From JABCPE02 sp963530895 (lineage in GTDB: Bacteria; Bacteroidota; Bacteroidia; Flavobacteriales; Weeksellaceae), in contig CAUSFO010000013.1 in assembly GCA_963530895.1 (NCBI GenBank), positions 1-33,421 of the forward strand: DNA of 33,421 nt, written 5' to 3'. Numbering within the stretch: position 1 is the stretch's first letter; every line of letters begins with the position of its first letter. The translations under genes were made by a program, and so were the position numbers. Of this stretch, positions 1-7,283 are shown piece by piece. The notes below the pieces were generated by a model that had not been told where the DNA came from, ran no database searches, and saw only the letters and a program-made list of their open reading frames with translations.

Positions 1-84
1 AAGCAGGCAACTAGTGATTCAATTATTATTAATGTTAGCAATGTAAATAAGGAAAAAATAGTAACAAAGTATGAAGAACAATAA
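1..84 (+). CDS. C-terminal end of an unidentified gene (partial)
   Basis: Reading from base 1 in frame 1 gives 27 residues ending VTKYEEQ and then TAA at 82-84. The frame is open to the left edge, so this could be the 3' end of a gene that starts outside the window. The piece is hydrophilic, rich in Lys, Asn and Ile, and too short to assign to a family. An overlapping 62-residue frame starting at 71 has no protein-like features and is not preferred. A short open frame at a window edge can arise by chance, so support is weak. Confidence 0.4.
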   Translation, partial: KQATSDSIIINVSNVNKEKIVTKYEEQ

Positions 85-247
85 ACTTTGGTTTCAATAT
101 AGAAAGAATGTAAAAATAATCAGTTTTGCTAAAACGAAATACAAAAACATTTATGATAAATATTTGTGTTTAGGCTTAAACACCCTTGTATTTCAATTTC
201 TACAACTTATTTACTACAACACATTTACAGATTACAATACAAATAAT

Positions 248-275
248 AAAACCATCTGAATTCAGATGGTTTTTA
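248..275 (+). terminator. Rho-independent terminator
   Basis: A near-perfect palindrome (ACCATCTGAA facing TTCAGATGGT) is flanked by A's on the left and T's on the right, so it can form a hairpin with a U tract. It lies between the partial upstream gene and the lipoprotein gene and probably ends the upstream transcript. Confidence 0.75.
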
Positions 276-311
276 TTATTTTTGTTCTGTATTATTTTAT
301 ATTTATATATC

Positions 312-1460
312 ATGAAAAAGGATATTATTTTTGCCTTATTGGGTTTGATGTTAGTATCGTGTACGCCTTCTTTTTTTACTTCTTATTTTGCTAAAATAGA
401 GGATTTGAGCAGGCTTGATGGCAGGTATTATGCCAAGTCTGATTTGGAGCAGGGAAAAGATACCTATCAGCGAAAAGCGCATTTGCTAAGATTGTTTAAT
501 ATGGATGGAAATATACAGACTACCTACTATGTAGATGTGAAATTTGAAGAACCAAATAAGGTGCATCTCACTTATCCTATTTTAAAGAATGACAGTCTTG
601 TCGTTGAAAATAAGACTTTTACAGGAAAACGAAAGAAAAAAAGTTTAGAAATTATTTTTGCGAACCAAGATATTTATATTCCTTTAGTTTATTCGGACTC
701 CAATATTGATAAGCTGAAAATAGGTTTAGACAAAAAAAATAACAGTCTTTTATTAGAAAAATACACCTATTTTGGCGGGAATATTCTTATTTTTGGGTCA
801 AGTTTCGGAGGAAAAAGATATTTCCCTTTCTATAAATATGATGAGTATAAAGCTGCCAAATCTTTCTATAAAAATGGGAAGTTTGGGATTTCAAGAGCAG
901 ACAAAACAATAGTAGAACCGATTTATGATTATGCATATGATTTTGAAAATAATTATATCATAGCTGGTTACAAAGGAAAGGAAGAACTTCTGGATATCGA
1001 TGGAAAGCAGATTATCTCTCCCAGATATGATGAAATAGCAGAAATTCTCCCTTTGTATGGCAGAGGTGGTTTATTGGGAACCTTCTTTAAGGTAATGAAT
1101 AATGGCAAAATAGGTTTGGTAAATGAAAGTGGTAAAGAAATTATTCCTACAAAATATGATGATATAAGATCTCATAATGGTTTTTTCTTACCTGAACTAA
1201 ACAATAAATATGGCTACGCCACAACCGAAGGCGTGCTGTATCCTGCAATATATGATTTGTTGTATAATAATCATGCTGATTGTAGAAACCGAGTATATCA
1301 CACGGCTAAACGAGATGGAGAAGAATATATTTTGGATAATGAAGGGAATGAGTATAAACCCCAAAAAAAGTTTCCTAAGGTATGGATAAGACAAATTACA
1401 CAGGTCTGCCCTGATTTAGAAACCAAAAGAAAAGTCTCTCCTGATGAGGACGAAAAATAA
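312..1460 (+). CDS. WG-repeat lipoprotein
   Basis: A 382-residue predicted lipoprotein. The start chosen is ATG 312, which gives MKKDIIFALLGLMLVSC, a signal peptide with lipobox LVSC and lipid-carrying Cys17; the longer frame back to 186 would add a hydrophobic stretch in front of the signal and is unlikely. The C-terminal half carries degenerate WG-type repeats: NGKFGI...EPIYDYA, a second unit around IISPRYDEI, NGKIGL...IPTKYDDI and NKYGYA...YPAIYDLL. In WG (KWG) proteins these units form a beta-rich domain of unclear role. The N-terminal half (about residues 20-190) matches nothing I recognise. Expected location is the periplasmic or outer face of a membrane. A terminator lies on each side, so it is probably monocistronic. 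Function unknown. Confidence 0.8.
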   Translation: MKKDIIFALLGLMLVSCTPSFFTSYFAKIEDLSRLDGRYYAKSDLEQGKDTYQRKAHLLRLFNMDGNIQTTYYVDVKFEEPNKVHLTYPILKNDSLVVENKTFTGKRKKKSLEIIFANQDIYIPLVYSDSNIDKLKIGLDKKNNSLLLEKYTYFGGNILIFGSSFGGKRYFPFYKYDEYKAAKSFYKNGKFGISRADKTIVEPIYDYAYDFENNYIIAGYKGKEELLDIDGKQIISPRYDEIAEILPLYGRGGLLGTFFKVMNNGKIGLVNESGKEIIPTKYDDIRSHNGFFLPELNNKYGYATTEGVLYPAIYDLLYNNHADCRNRVYHTAKRDGEEYILDNEGNEYKPQKKFPKVWIRQITQVCPDLETKRKVSPDEDEK

Positions 1461-1467
1461 ATTTCCC

Positions 1468-1498
1468 TTGCCACTCTTATTGAGTGGCTTTTGTTTTT
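1468..1498 (+). terminator. Terminator after the WG-repeat lipoprotein gene
   Basis: GCCACTC, loop TTATT, GAGTGGC, then TTTTGTTTTT. A 7-bp stem with U tract starts 9 bases after the stop codon. Confidence 0.85.
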
Positions 1499-1521
1499 AT
1501 TTCGGTTTAAAATAAAAAGCC

Positions 1522-1529
1522 TATCTTTA
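1522..1529 (+). promoter_or_regulatory. Candidate -7 promoter element of the EamA gene
   Basis: TATCTTTA resembles the Bacteroidota -7 consensus TAnnTTTG (last base differs). It lies 28 bases upstream of ATG 1558 and just after a terminator, where a new promoter is needed. No convincing -33 TTG was seen. Confidence 0.45.
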
Positions 1530-1557
1530 CGGACTTTTTTTGAAAAAATCTGAAAAT

Positions 1558-2514
1558 ATGTCACAAAACAATACTTTAAAGGGAGTGCTCTTGGTGGGAC
1601 TCGGAGCGACGAGCTACGGAATGCTGGCAACTTTCGTGAAACTCGCTTATTCGGAAAATTATACCACAGCGGAGGTGACTGCTTCGCAGTTTGTTTTTGG
1701 GATCTTGGGAATGTATCTCATCGGTCTTTATTACAAATTCAAAAATAAAGAAGCCACCGAAAACCCTTCTAAATCAGATATTTTCAAACTTATGCTGGCA
1801 GGGACTTCTCTAGGGATGACCAGCGTTTTCTATTATCTCGCGGTGCGGTATATCAATGTTTCTATTGCCATAGTTCTGCTGATGCAGACAGTCTGGATGG
1901 GCGTGATTTTGGAGTATTTTTTGGATAAAGTAGTTCCATCCATGCAGAAAATCATTTCTGTGGCGGTGGTGCTTACAGGGACTGTCTTGGCGACCAACTT
2001 GCTTCATTCAGACCTGAATATAGACTGGCGAGGAATTGCTTGGGGCATACTTGCGGCTTCATCTTTTACTACTACGATGTTTACTGCCAATCGTATAGCT
2101 CCTCACATTGCACCGCACAAAAGAAGTCTTTACATGCTTTTTGGCGGGGCGGTCATAGTGGCTGTTTTTGGCTTTATCACTCAGTTTGGACCAAATAATT
2201 TCCAATGGGCAAGAGAGCTTTTTTCTGGAATAAATGAAAATAATGTTATCCAAGATTTTAATTTTGGGATTTTCACCAAATGGGGAATTGTCATTGCTGT
2301 TTTTGGGACGATTATTCCGCCGCTGCTTATGAATGCAGGTTTCCCTCATACAGGGCTGGGGCTGGGGAGTATCATCAGTTCTGTGGAGCTTCCTGTTTCC
2401 GTGATGATGGCTTTTTTCATCTTGGGCGAGACGGTTATTTTCAGCCAATGGGTAGGAATTGCCCTTATTCTGATAGCGATAGTTATCATGAATATTCAGT
2501 TTAAAAAGAAATAA
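1558..2514 (+). CDS. DMT-superfamily EamA-type transporter
   Basis: A 318-residue membrane protein of the drug/metabolite transporter superfamily. It has about ten hydrophobic segments in two similar halves, each resembling an EamA domain. The second half carries the usual late pattern GLGLGSIISSVELPVSVMMA followed by a Gly-Glu (ILGE) motif in the last helices. These are inner-membrane carriers that often export amino acids or other metabolites; the substrate cannot be read from sequence. ATG 1558 is preferred over the in-frame TTG at 1540 because it is an ATG and leaves a short leader after the -7-like element at 1522. It is flanked by terminators and followed at once by an MFS exporter gene. 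The family call is firm; the role is open. Confidence 0.9.
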   Translation: MSQNNTLKGVLLVGLGATSYGMLATFVKLAYSENYTTAEVTASQFVFGILGMYLIGLYYKFKNKEATENPSKSDIFKLMLAGTSLGMTSVFYYLAVRYINVSIAIVLLMQTVWMGVILEYFLDKVVPSMQKIISVAVVLTGTVLATNLLHSDLNIDWRGIAWGILAASSFTTTMFTANRIAPHIAPHKRSLYMLFGGAVIVAVFGFITQFGPNNFQWARELFSGINENNVIQDFNFGIFTKWGIVIAVFGTIIPPLLMNAGFPHTGLGLGSIISSVELPVSVMMAFFILGETVIFSQWVGIALILIAIVIMNIQFKKK

Positions 2515-2550
2515 AAACCTTTTTTAAAAAGAAAAAAAATAATCAAAACC

Positions 2551-2584
2551 AAAGCTAAAATACATTGTATTTTTAGCTTTTTTT
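2551..2584 (+). terminator. Terminator between the two exporter genes
   Basis: Arm AAAGCTAAAATAC (2551-2563) pairs with GTATTTTTAGCTTT (2567-2580) with one bulged base, followed by a T tract. It ends only four bases before the apparent start codon of the next gene, which is unusual. Confidence 0.75.
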
Positions 2585-2587
2585 AAA

Positions 2588-3724
2588 TTGTTTCCTCTAG
2601 CGTTGGGAGGTTTAGGAATTGGTACTACGGAATTTGTGATTATGGGATTGCTTCCAGATGTCGCAAATTCGCTGGGAGTGTCCATTCCGCAGGCAGGATA
2701 TCTTATTTCTTCCTATGCGCTGGGCGTGGTTATAGGGGCGCCTATTTTGGTGGCGTTCTCATCCAAATATCCTCCAAAGAAAACCCTTATCGCACTGATG
2801 ATTTTATTTACCATGTTTAATGGACTCTCTGCCATTGCACCAGAATATTATACGCTTCTCGCTTTTAGATTTTTGTCTGGACTGCCTCATGGGGCATTCT
2901 TTGGGGTAGGAGCAGTGGTAGCGACCAGATTAGCACAAGAGGGCAAACAGGCTCAGGCGATAGCCGCGATGTTCTCAGGGCTTACGGTGGCAAATCTTGT
3001 GATGGTTCCGCTGGTGAACTACATCGGACAGATGGTCAGTTGGAGAGTGGCTTTTGGGATTGTGGCGGTTTTAGGACTGCTCACGGTTTTATTTTTAAAA
3101 TTATGGCTTCCTCAAATGGGAAACCTCCGCAATGTGGGACTTCGCCAAGAGTTAGAATTTTTCAAAACACCCAAGGCGTGGCATATCATAGGGATTGCGG
3201 CGATTGGTTTCGGAGGGCTTTTCTCTTGGTTTAGTTATATTGCTCCTTTGCTTACGAAAGTTTCTGGTTTTCCAGAAGAAAATATTTCTTATCTGATGGT
3301 TTTGGCGGGTGCTGGAATGGTGGTAGGGAACTATCTCGGCGGGAAACTCGCGGATAAAATTATTCCTGTGAAAGCGACAGCGTTGTTACTGCTTATGATG
3401 GTGGTATTGTTGTTTTTGGTGTTTATGTTTTCGGAAAACCAAATGGCTTCATTGGTATTGACTTTCATTTGTGGGGCGCTGTCTATGGCGGCAGGTTCTC
3501 CGCTTAATATCCTAATGCTTCGCGCAGCCAAAAACTCGGAAATGATGGCAGCAGCGTTTATGCAGGCGGCGTTTAACATTGCGAACTCTCTGGGGGCGTT
3601 CTTGGGCGGTATTCCTCTTAGTTTGGGCTTGGCTTACAATTACCCTTCGCTTGTAGGAGTTTTACTGGCAGGAATGGGCTTTCTGCTGACTGTTTTTTAT
3701 TATAAAATTTATAAAACGGAATAG
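2588..3724 (+). CDS. AraJ-like MFS efflux transporter
   Basis: A 378-residue major-facilitator protein with about twelve hydrophobic segments. It closely follows the E. coli AraJ pattern: LALGGLGIGTTEFVIMG in helix 1, SIPQAGYLISSYALGVVIGAP in helix 2, and SGLPHGAFFGVGAVV in the helix 4 region, where the family has its G-x-x-H-G motif. Members are inner-membrane proton-driven exporters of sugars or drugs; the substrate here is unknown. The start is odd: the frame is open back to 2543 but holds no ATG, and the only usable start is TTG 2588, four bases after a terminator hairpin. The protein would start about four residues short of AraJ, so little or nothing of helix 1 is missing. Either expression is weak, by read-through, or the 5' end was altered by a small deletion. 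Family call firm, start uncertain. Confidence 0.87.
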   Translation: MFPLALGGLGIGTTEFVIMGLLPDVANSLGVSIPQAGYLISSYALGVVIGAPILVAFSSKYPPKKTLIALMILFTMFNGLSAIAPEYYTLLAFRFLSGLPHGAFFGVGAVVATRLAQEGKQAQAIAAMFSGLTVANLVMVPLVNYIGQMVSWRVAFGIVAVLGLLTVLFLKLWLPQMGNLRNVGLRQELEFFKTPKAWHIIGIAAIGFGGLFSWFSYIAPLLTKVSGFPEENISYLMVLAGAGMVVGNYLGGKLADKIIPVKATALLLLMMVVLLFLVFMFSENQMASLVLTFICGALSMAAGSPLNILMLRAAKNSEMMAAAFMQAAFNIANSLGAFLGGIPLSLGLAYNYPSLVGVLLAGMGFLLTVFYYKIYKTE

Positions 3725-3757
3725 AAAAAGCAAAGTCTTTTGACTTTGCTTTTTTTG
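3725..3757 (+). terminator. Bidirectional terminator between convergent genes
   Basis: AGCAAAGTC, loop TTTT, GACTTTGCT, flanked by A's and T's. It can serve the AraJ-like gene on the plus strand and the secreted-protein gene on the minus strand, whose stop codon begins at 3758. Confidence 0.88.
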
Positions 3758-4645
3758 TTATTTTAATTCCATGATTTCTTCTAATAGTGGAGGAAGTTTG
3801 GTTTTAGGGTTGATGTTATCATCATTCCAAAAACTCATTACACAGCTTACATTTCTGTCTCGCACTTTTTCAGCAACATAATATATGGTTAGACTTTTGC
3901 CTCCAGACATTCCTGCTAATGCAGCTGTGATGCCTTTTAGTTTTAAAGTTACTTGTTTAGCCTTTGTAGGAGTTCCCTCAAAAATAACATCTACCATTTT
4001 TTCGGCTACAACCTCGCTTCCTTTTCTTTGTTTAGTTATCAATAGCTGATTATCAATGGCATTTTGGGCATCTTGAATATCTTTGTGAATAGACCAATTC
4101 ATTTCGCCATTATATGGACATTGAACTGTATTTAGAGCAGTCCAATAACAACTTCCACCTAATTTAATTTCTCTTCCTGCAAAATTGATAACATAGGGCG
4201 TTCTTAGAGAATAGTTTTCTTTTGGAATTTTATTTTCCAAAATCATATTTACCAGTTCTTCTTCCATGTTTTTATCGGTATTTCTAGCCTTTATAAACCA
4301 GATAACAGAAATGTTATTATTCTTATTTTTTACAAAATAGTAATTATTAACCTGCTGAATATCACCGATGATTTTGCTGTTTTTAGTCACGAAAAAATTA
4401 TCCGTGTGGATATTGTTGTTTTTGGTTTTAATGTCTTTGTTTGAGATTTTATGTTTGTTGAAAACTTTTTTTAGTCCTTCTTCATTAAAAGGATAGCTAA
4501 ATTCTTCACTTGTGACACTATAGCCATCTATGTTATACCATAATTTCCCATTGTTTTCTAATACAGAAAGTCGGTCTAATAAACTATTATCCTGTCCAAA
4601 ACAGAAAACAGACATCAATAAGACGAATAATGCTAATTTTTTCAT
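3758..4645 (-). CDS. Secreted protein of unknown function
   Basis: A 295-residue protein that I do not recognise. The start chosen is the ATG whose first base is 4645, giving MKKLALFVLLMSVFCFGQ, a typical Flavobacteriia signal peptide ending in G-Q. The frame runs 15 codons further upstream (to 4690), but that would bury the signal. The body is Asn- and Lys-rich, with a WFIKARN segment mid-protein, two Cys near residues 170-185 (GSCYWTALNTVQCPY) and one near the end (VSCVMSFW). No catalytic motif or repeat stands out. A -7 element (4667-4674, minus strand) lies 21 bases upstream, so it has its own promoter although it follows the M3 peptidase gene on the same strand. Confidence 0.7.
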   Translation of the reverse strand: MKKLALFVLLMSVFCFGQDNSLLDRLSVLENNGKLWYNIDGYSVTSEEFSYPFNEEGLKKVFNKHKISNKDIKTKNNNIHTDNFFVTKNSKIIGDIQQVNNYYFVKNKNNNISVIWFIKARNTDKNMEEELVNMILENKIPKENYSLRTPYVINFAGREIKLGGSCYWTALNTVQCPYNGEMNWSIHKDIQDAQNAIDNQLLITKQRKGSEVVAEKMVDVIFEGTPTKAKQVTLKLKGITAALAGMSGGKSLTIYYVAEKVRDRNVSCVMSFWNDDNINPKTKLPPLLEEIMELK

Positions 4646-4666
4646 AATGTTATAATTAAGTTCAAA

Positions 4667-4674
4667 CAAAAATA
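4667..4674 (-). promoter_or_regulatory. -7 promoter element, TATTTTTG
   Basis: On the minus strand the sequence reads TATTTTTG, an exact match to TAnnTTTG, with about 21 bases between it and the start at 4645. Confidence 0.6.
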
Positions 4675-4720
4675 AGATAAATTTCATCAATTTACCTTAT
4701 TTTATAAATAATTTTCAAAC

Positions 4721-6733
4721 TTACCCAAATGCTCTTTTTAGAAGGCTTTCTACTTTTGGTTCGTTGCCTCGGAAGGCTTTGTAGAGTTCCATCGGAGCTT
4801 GGGTTCCGCCTAGGGAAAGCAGGGTTTTATATTTTCTTGCAATTTCAGAATTGAAAATTCCATTTTCCTTGAAATACTGGAAAGCATCCGCATCTAGGAC
4901 TTCCGCCCATTTGTAGGAATAATATCCTGCCGAATATCCGCCTTGGAAAATATGCGAAAAACTTGGAGAAATCGCAGTTTCTGCATTTACAGGGTAAAGA
5001 TTACATTTTTCCGTTTGTTTAGTTTCAAAGGTTTTGATGTCCTGCACGGCTTCGGGCTGTGTGTGGTAGGCCATATCCAAAAGACCAAATCCCAGCTGTC
5101 TCAGCGTTTGATAGCCTTCCATGAAGTTTTTAGACTCGTTGATTTTCTTGATTTTTTCATCCGAAAGCACTTCGCCTGTTTGGTAATGCTTCGCGAAAGT
5201 TTTCAAAAATTCTGGCTCGTAGCAGTAGTTTTCCAAGAATTGGGATGGAAGCTCCACGAAATCCCATTTCACCGAAGTTCCCGAAAGATTAGGATATTGA
5301 GTATCCGCCAAAATCCCGTGCAGAGCGTGCCCAAATTCATGGAACAATGTCGTTACCTCTTGGAAAGTCAGCAGACTTGGCGTGTCTGCGGTCGGTTTAG
5401 AGAAATTACACACCACCGAAATATGTGGTCGCGAGTTTGCGCTGTCTTTTTTCCATTGATTTTTGAAGCTGGTCATCCATGCGCCTGCTCTCTTGCCTTT
5501 TCGAGGGAAATAATCTACATAAAGCACCGCTTTTAGGTCGTTGTTCTCAAATACCTCATAAACACGCACTTCCGAGTGGTATTTTTGAATATCCGTAACT
5601 TCTTTAAAATCAAGGTTAAAGAGTTTTCCTGCTAAATCAAAAACAGCATCCTGCACTTTTTCCAATGGGAAAAATGGTTTTAGTTTCTCATCATTGAGGT
5701 CAAATTTCTGTTTTCTCAGTTTTTCTGCATAGTAGGCATGGTCATAAGCCTCCATTTTGTCTATTCCATCGGCTTTTGCTAACTCTTTTAGTTGGGCAAT
5801 TTCCTTTTCTGCATAAGGTGTAGCCGCCGTGAGAAGCTGATTTAGAAAATCAAAAACTTTCTTCGGGCTTTCTGCCATTCTCTCTTCTAAAACATATTCC
5901 GCAAAGTTTTTGTAGCCGAGAAGTTCCGCTTTTTGCTGTCTTAGATTGATGATTTCTTTGATGAGGTTCTGGTTGTCAAACTCGCCTCCGTCAAATGCTT
6001 TTTTGCCATTTGCCAAAGCCAGTTCTTGTCGCAGATTTCGGTTGTCTGCGTAGGTCATCGCTGGGATGTAGCTCGGATATTGCAGCGTAATGGCATAGCC
6101 TTCCAGCCCCCGCTCTTTGGCTTCTTCGGCGTATTGTGCTAAAATAGGCTCTGGAATTCCAGCCAAATCCTCTTTGCTGGTAATGTGTTTGAAATAAGCA
6201 TTAGTCGCTGCCAATACATTTTGCCCAAAGTTCAGCGATTTTACAGACAAATCAATGTCTATTTTTTCTAATTTCTTTTTGTCTTTCTCGTTTAGCAGGG
6301 CTCCATTTCGGACAAAACCTTTGTAAGTTTCGTTCAGCAGGGTTTTTTGCTCTTCGTTTAGGTCAAGATTTTCTTTTTCATCAAAAACCTTTTTTATTCT
6401 TTGGAAAAGTTTTTCGTTTTGAGAAATTTTAGATGAAAATTCTGTCAAAATAGGCGAAACTTCTTGTGCTATTTTCTGAATTTCATCATTGGTTTCAGCA
6501 GAATTTAGATTGAAAAAAATACTAGAAACTCTGTCCAGCTGTTCGCCAGAATACGCCAGCGCCTCTATGGTGTTTTCAAAAGTAGCTTCGGCAGAGTTGT
6601 TTGCTATTGCATCAATTTCTTTTTCTGACTGAGCGATAAGTTCCTGAAAGGCAGGTAAATAGTTTTCTTCTTTAATCTCCTGAAAAGGAGCTGTTTCGTA
6701 TTTTGTATTGAATTTTTGAGTAAGGATATTCAT
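4721..6733 (-). CDS. M3-family oligopeptidase / peptidyl-dipeptidase (Dcp/OpdA-like)
   Basis: A 670-residue zinc metallopeptidase of the M3 (thimet) family, close to the usual 670-700. The zinc site is plain: HEFGH at residues 465-469 gives His465, catalytic Glu466 and His469, and Glu494 in FVELPSQ is the third ligand. The C-terminal IFQGGYSAGYYSYKWAEV segment carries the conserved His/Tyr substrate-binding region. These enzymes cut short peptides in the cytoplasm (OpdA) or release dipeptides from C-termini (Dcp). No signal peptide is visible, so a cytosolic role in peptide recycling is likely. The promoter region is shared divergently with the hemerythrin-like gene. Dcp and OpdA cannot be told apart by eye. 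Confidence 0.92.
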   Translation of the reverse strand: MNILTQKFNTKYETAPFQEIKEENYLPAFQELIAQSEKEIDAIANNSAEATFENTIEALAYSGEQLDRVSSIFFNLNSAETNDEIQKIAQEVSPILTEFSSKISQNEKLFQRIKKVFDEKENLDLNEEQKTLLNETYKGFVRNGALLNEKDKKKLEKIDIDLSVKSLNFGQNVLAATNAYFKHITSKEDLAGIPEPILAQYAEEAKERGLEGYAITLQYPSYIPAMTYADNRNLRQELALANGKKAFDGGEFDNQNLIKEIINLRQQKAELLGYKNFAEYVLEERMAESPKKVFDFLNQLLTAATPYAEKEIAQLKELAKADGIDKMEAYDHAYYAEKLRKQKFDLNDEKLKPFFPLEKVQDAVFDLAGKLFNLDFKEVTDIQKYHSEVRVYEVFENNDLKAVLYVDYFPRKGKRAGAWMTSFKNQWKKDSANSRPHISVVCNFSKPTADTPSLLTFQEVTTLFHEFGHALHGILADTQYPNLSGTSVKWDFVELPSQFLENYCYEPEFLKTFAKHYQTGEVLSDEKIKKINESKNFMEGYQTLRQLGFGLLDMAYHTQPEAVQDIKTFETKQTEKCNLYPVNAETAISPSFSHIFQGGYSAGYYSYKWAEVLDADAFQYFKENGIFNSEIARKYKTLLSLGGTQAPMELYKAFRGNEPKVESLLKRAFG

Positions 6734-6754
6734 TGTTTTGATTTTAAAATTTTA

Positions 6755-6762
6755 CAAATTTA
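6755..6762 (-). promoter_or_regulatory. -7 promoter element of the M3 peptidase gene, TAAATTTG
   Basis: Exact TAnnTTTG on the minus strand, 21 bases upstream of the start codon at 6733. It lies back-to-back with the hemerythrin-like gene's promoter. Confidence 0.6.
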
Positions 6763-6776
6763 ATGATTTCAGTGAT

Positions 6777-6803
6777 TTGGTATTCGTTAAAAAACTAATT
6801 TTG
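6777..6803 (+). promoter_or_regulatory. Promoter of the hemerythrin-like gene
   Basis: TTG at 6777-6779 and TAATTTTG at 6796-6803 are separated by 16 bases, fitting the -33/-7 arrangement of Bacteroidota. The start codon follows 21 bases later. Confidence 0.65.
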
Positions 6804-6824
6804 TATTATTAAAAATAAAACAAA

Positions 6825-7277
6825 ATGAAAAGAGACAAAAATATAGTCCCACTTTCCCAAGATCACCATTTTGGACTGCTTAGCGGCTGGAAAATAAAGC
6901 AAGGAATTAAGAAAAATATTTCCTACGAACGCATTAAAAACTACATAAACTATCACTGGGACAACAGCCAGAGTTTCCATTTTGATGAAGAGGAGAAAAT
7001 CTTATTTCCTTATTCTGATGATGAACTGACACAGAGAGCTCTTGATGAGCATAAAGAAATAAGAGAACTGCTGAAAACCCTAAACGAAGTAGAGGATTTT
7101 GAACTACTTACACTCTATGCGGATAAAGTTACAGAGCATATTCGTTTTGAGGAGCGGGTGCTTTTCCCTCATTTGGAAAATATTCTTACAGAAGAACAGC
7201 TTGCCGAAGTAGGAAAAAGGCTAAATGAAATCCATCATCATGCTGAAGATGAATATCACGATGAATTTTGGAAATAA
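6825..7277 (+). CDS. Hemerythrin-like HHE-domain protein
   Basis: A 150-residue protein built almost wholly of one hemerythrin (HHE cation-binding) four-helix bundle. Candidate di-iron ligands are spaced as in the family: His14/His15, His44, His52 with Glu56 (HFDEEE), His76 (DEHKE), and His105 with Glu109/Glu110 (HIRFEE). Such proteins bind O2, NO or iron, or sense redox state in the cytosol; which applies here cannot be told from sequence. The C-terminus carries an extra His-rich stretch (IHHHAEDEYHDEF). It is transcribed from its own promoter, divergently from the M3 peptidase gene, and ends 6 bases from the convergent uvrB stop. Confidence 0.88.
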   Translation: MKRDKNIVPLSQDHHFGLLSGWKIKQGIKKNISYERIKNYINYHWDNSQSFHFDEEEKILFPYSDDELTQRALDEHKEIRELLKTLNEVEDFELLTLYADKVTEHIRFEERVLFPHLENILTEEQLAEVGKRLNEIHHHAEDEYHDEFWK

Positions 7278-7283
7278 CTAATA

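Noticed and set aside
71..259. 62-residue reading frame on the plus strand
   Set aside because: Low-complexity Lys/Asn/Tyr-rich translation that runs into a terminator hairpin; no promoter or family signal.
4943..5536. 197-residue antisense frame inside the M3 peptidase gene
   Set aside because: Shadow of a strongly conserved gene on the other strand; no motifs of its own.
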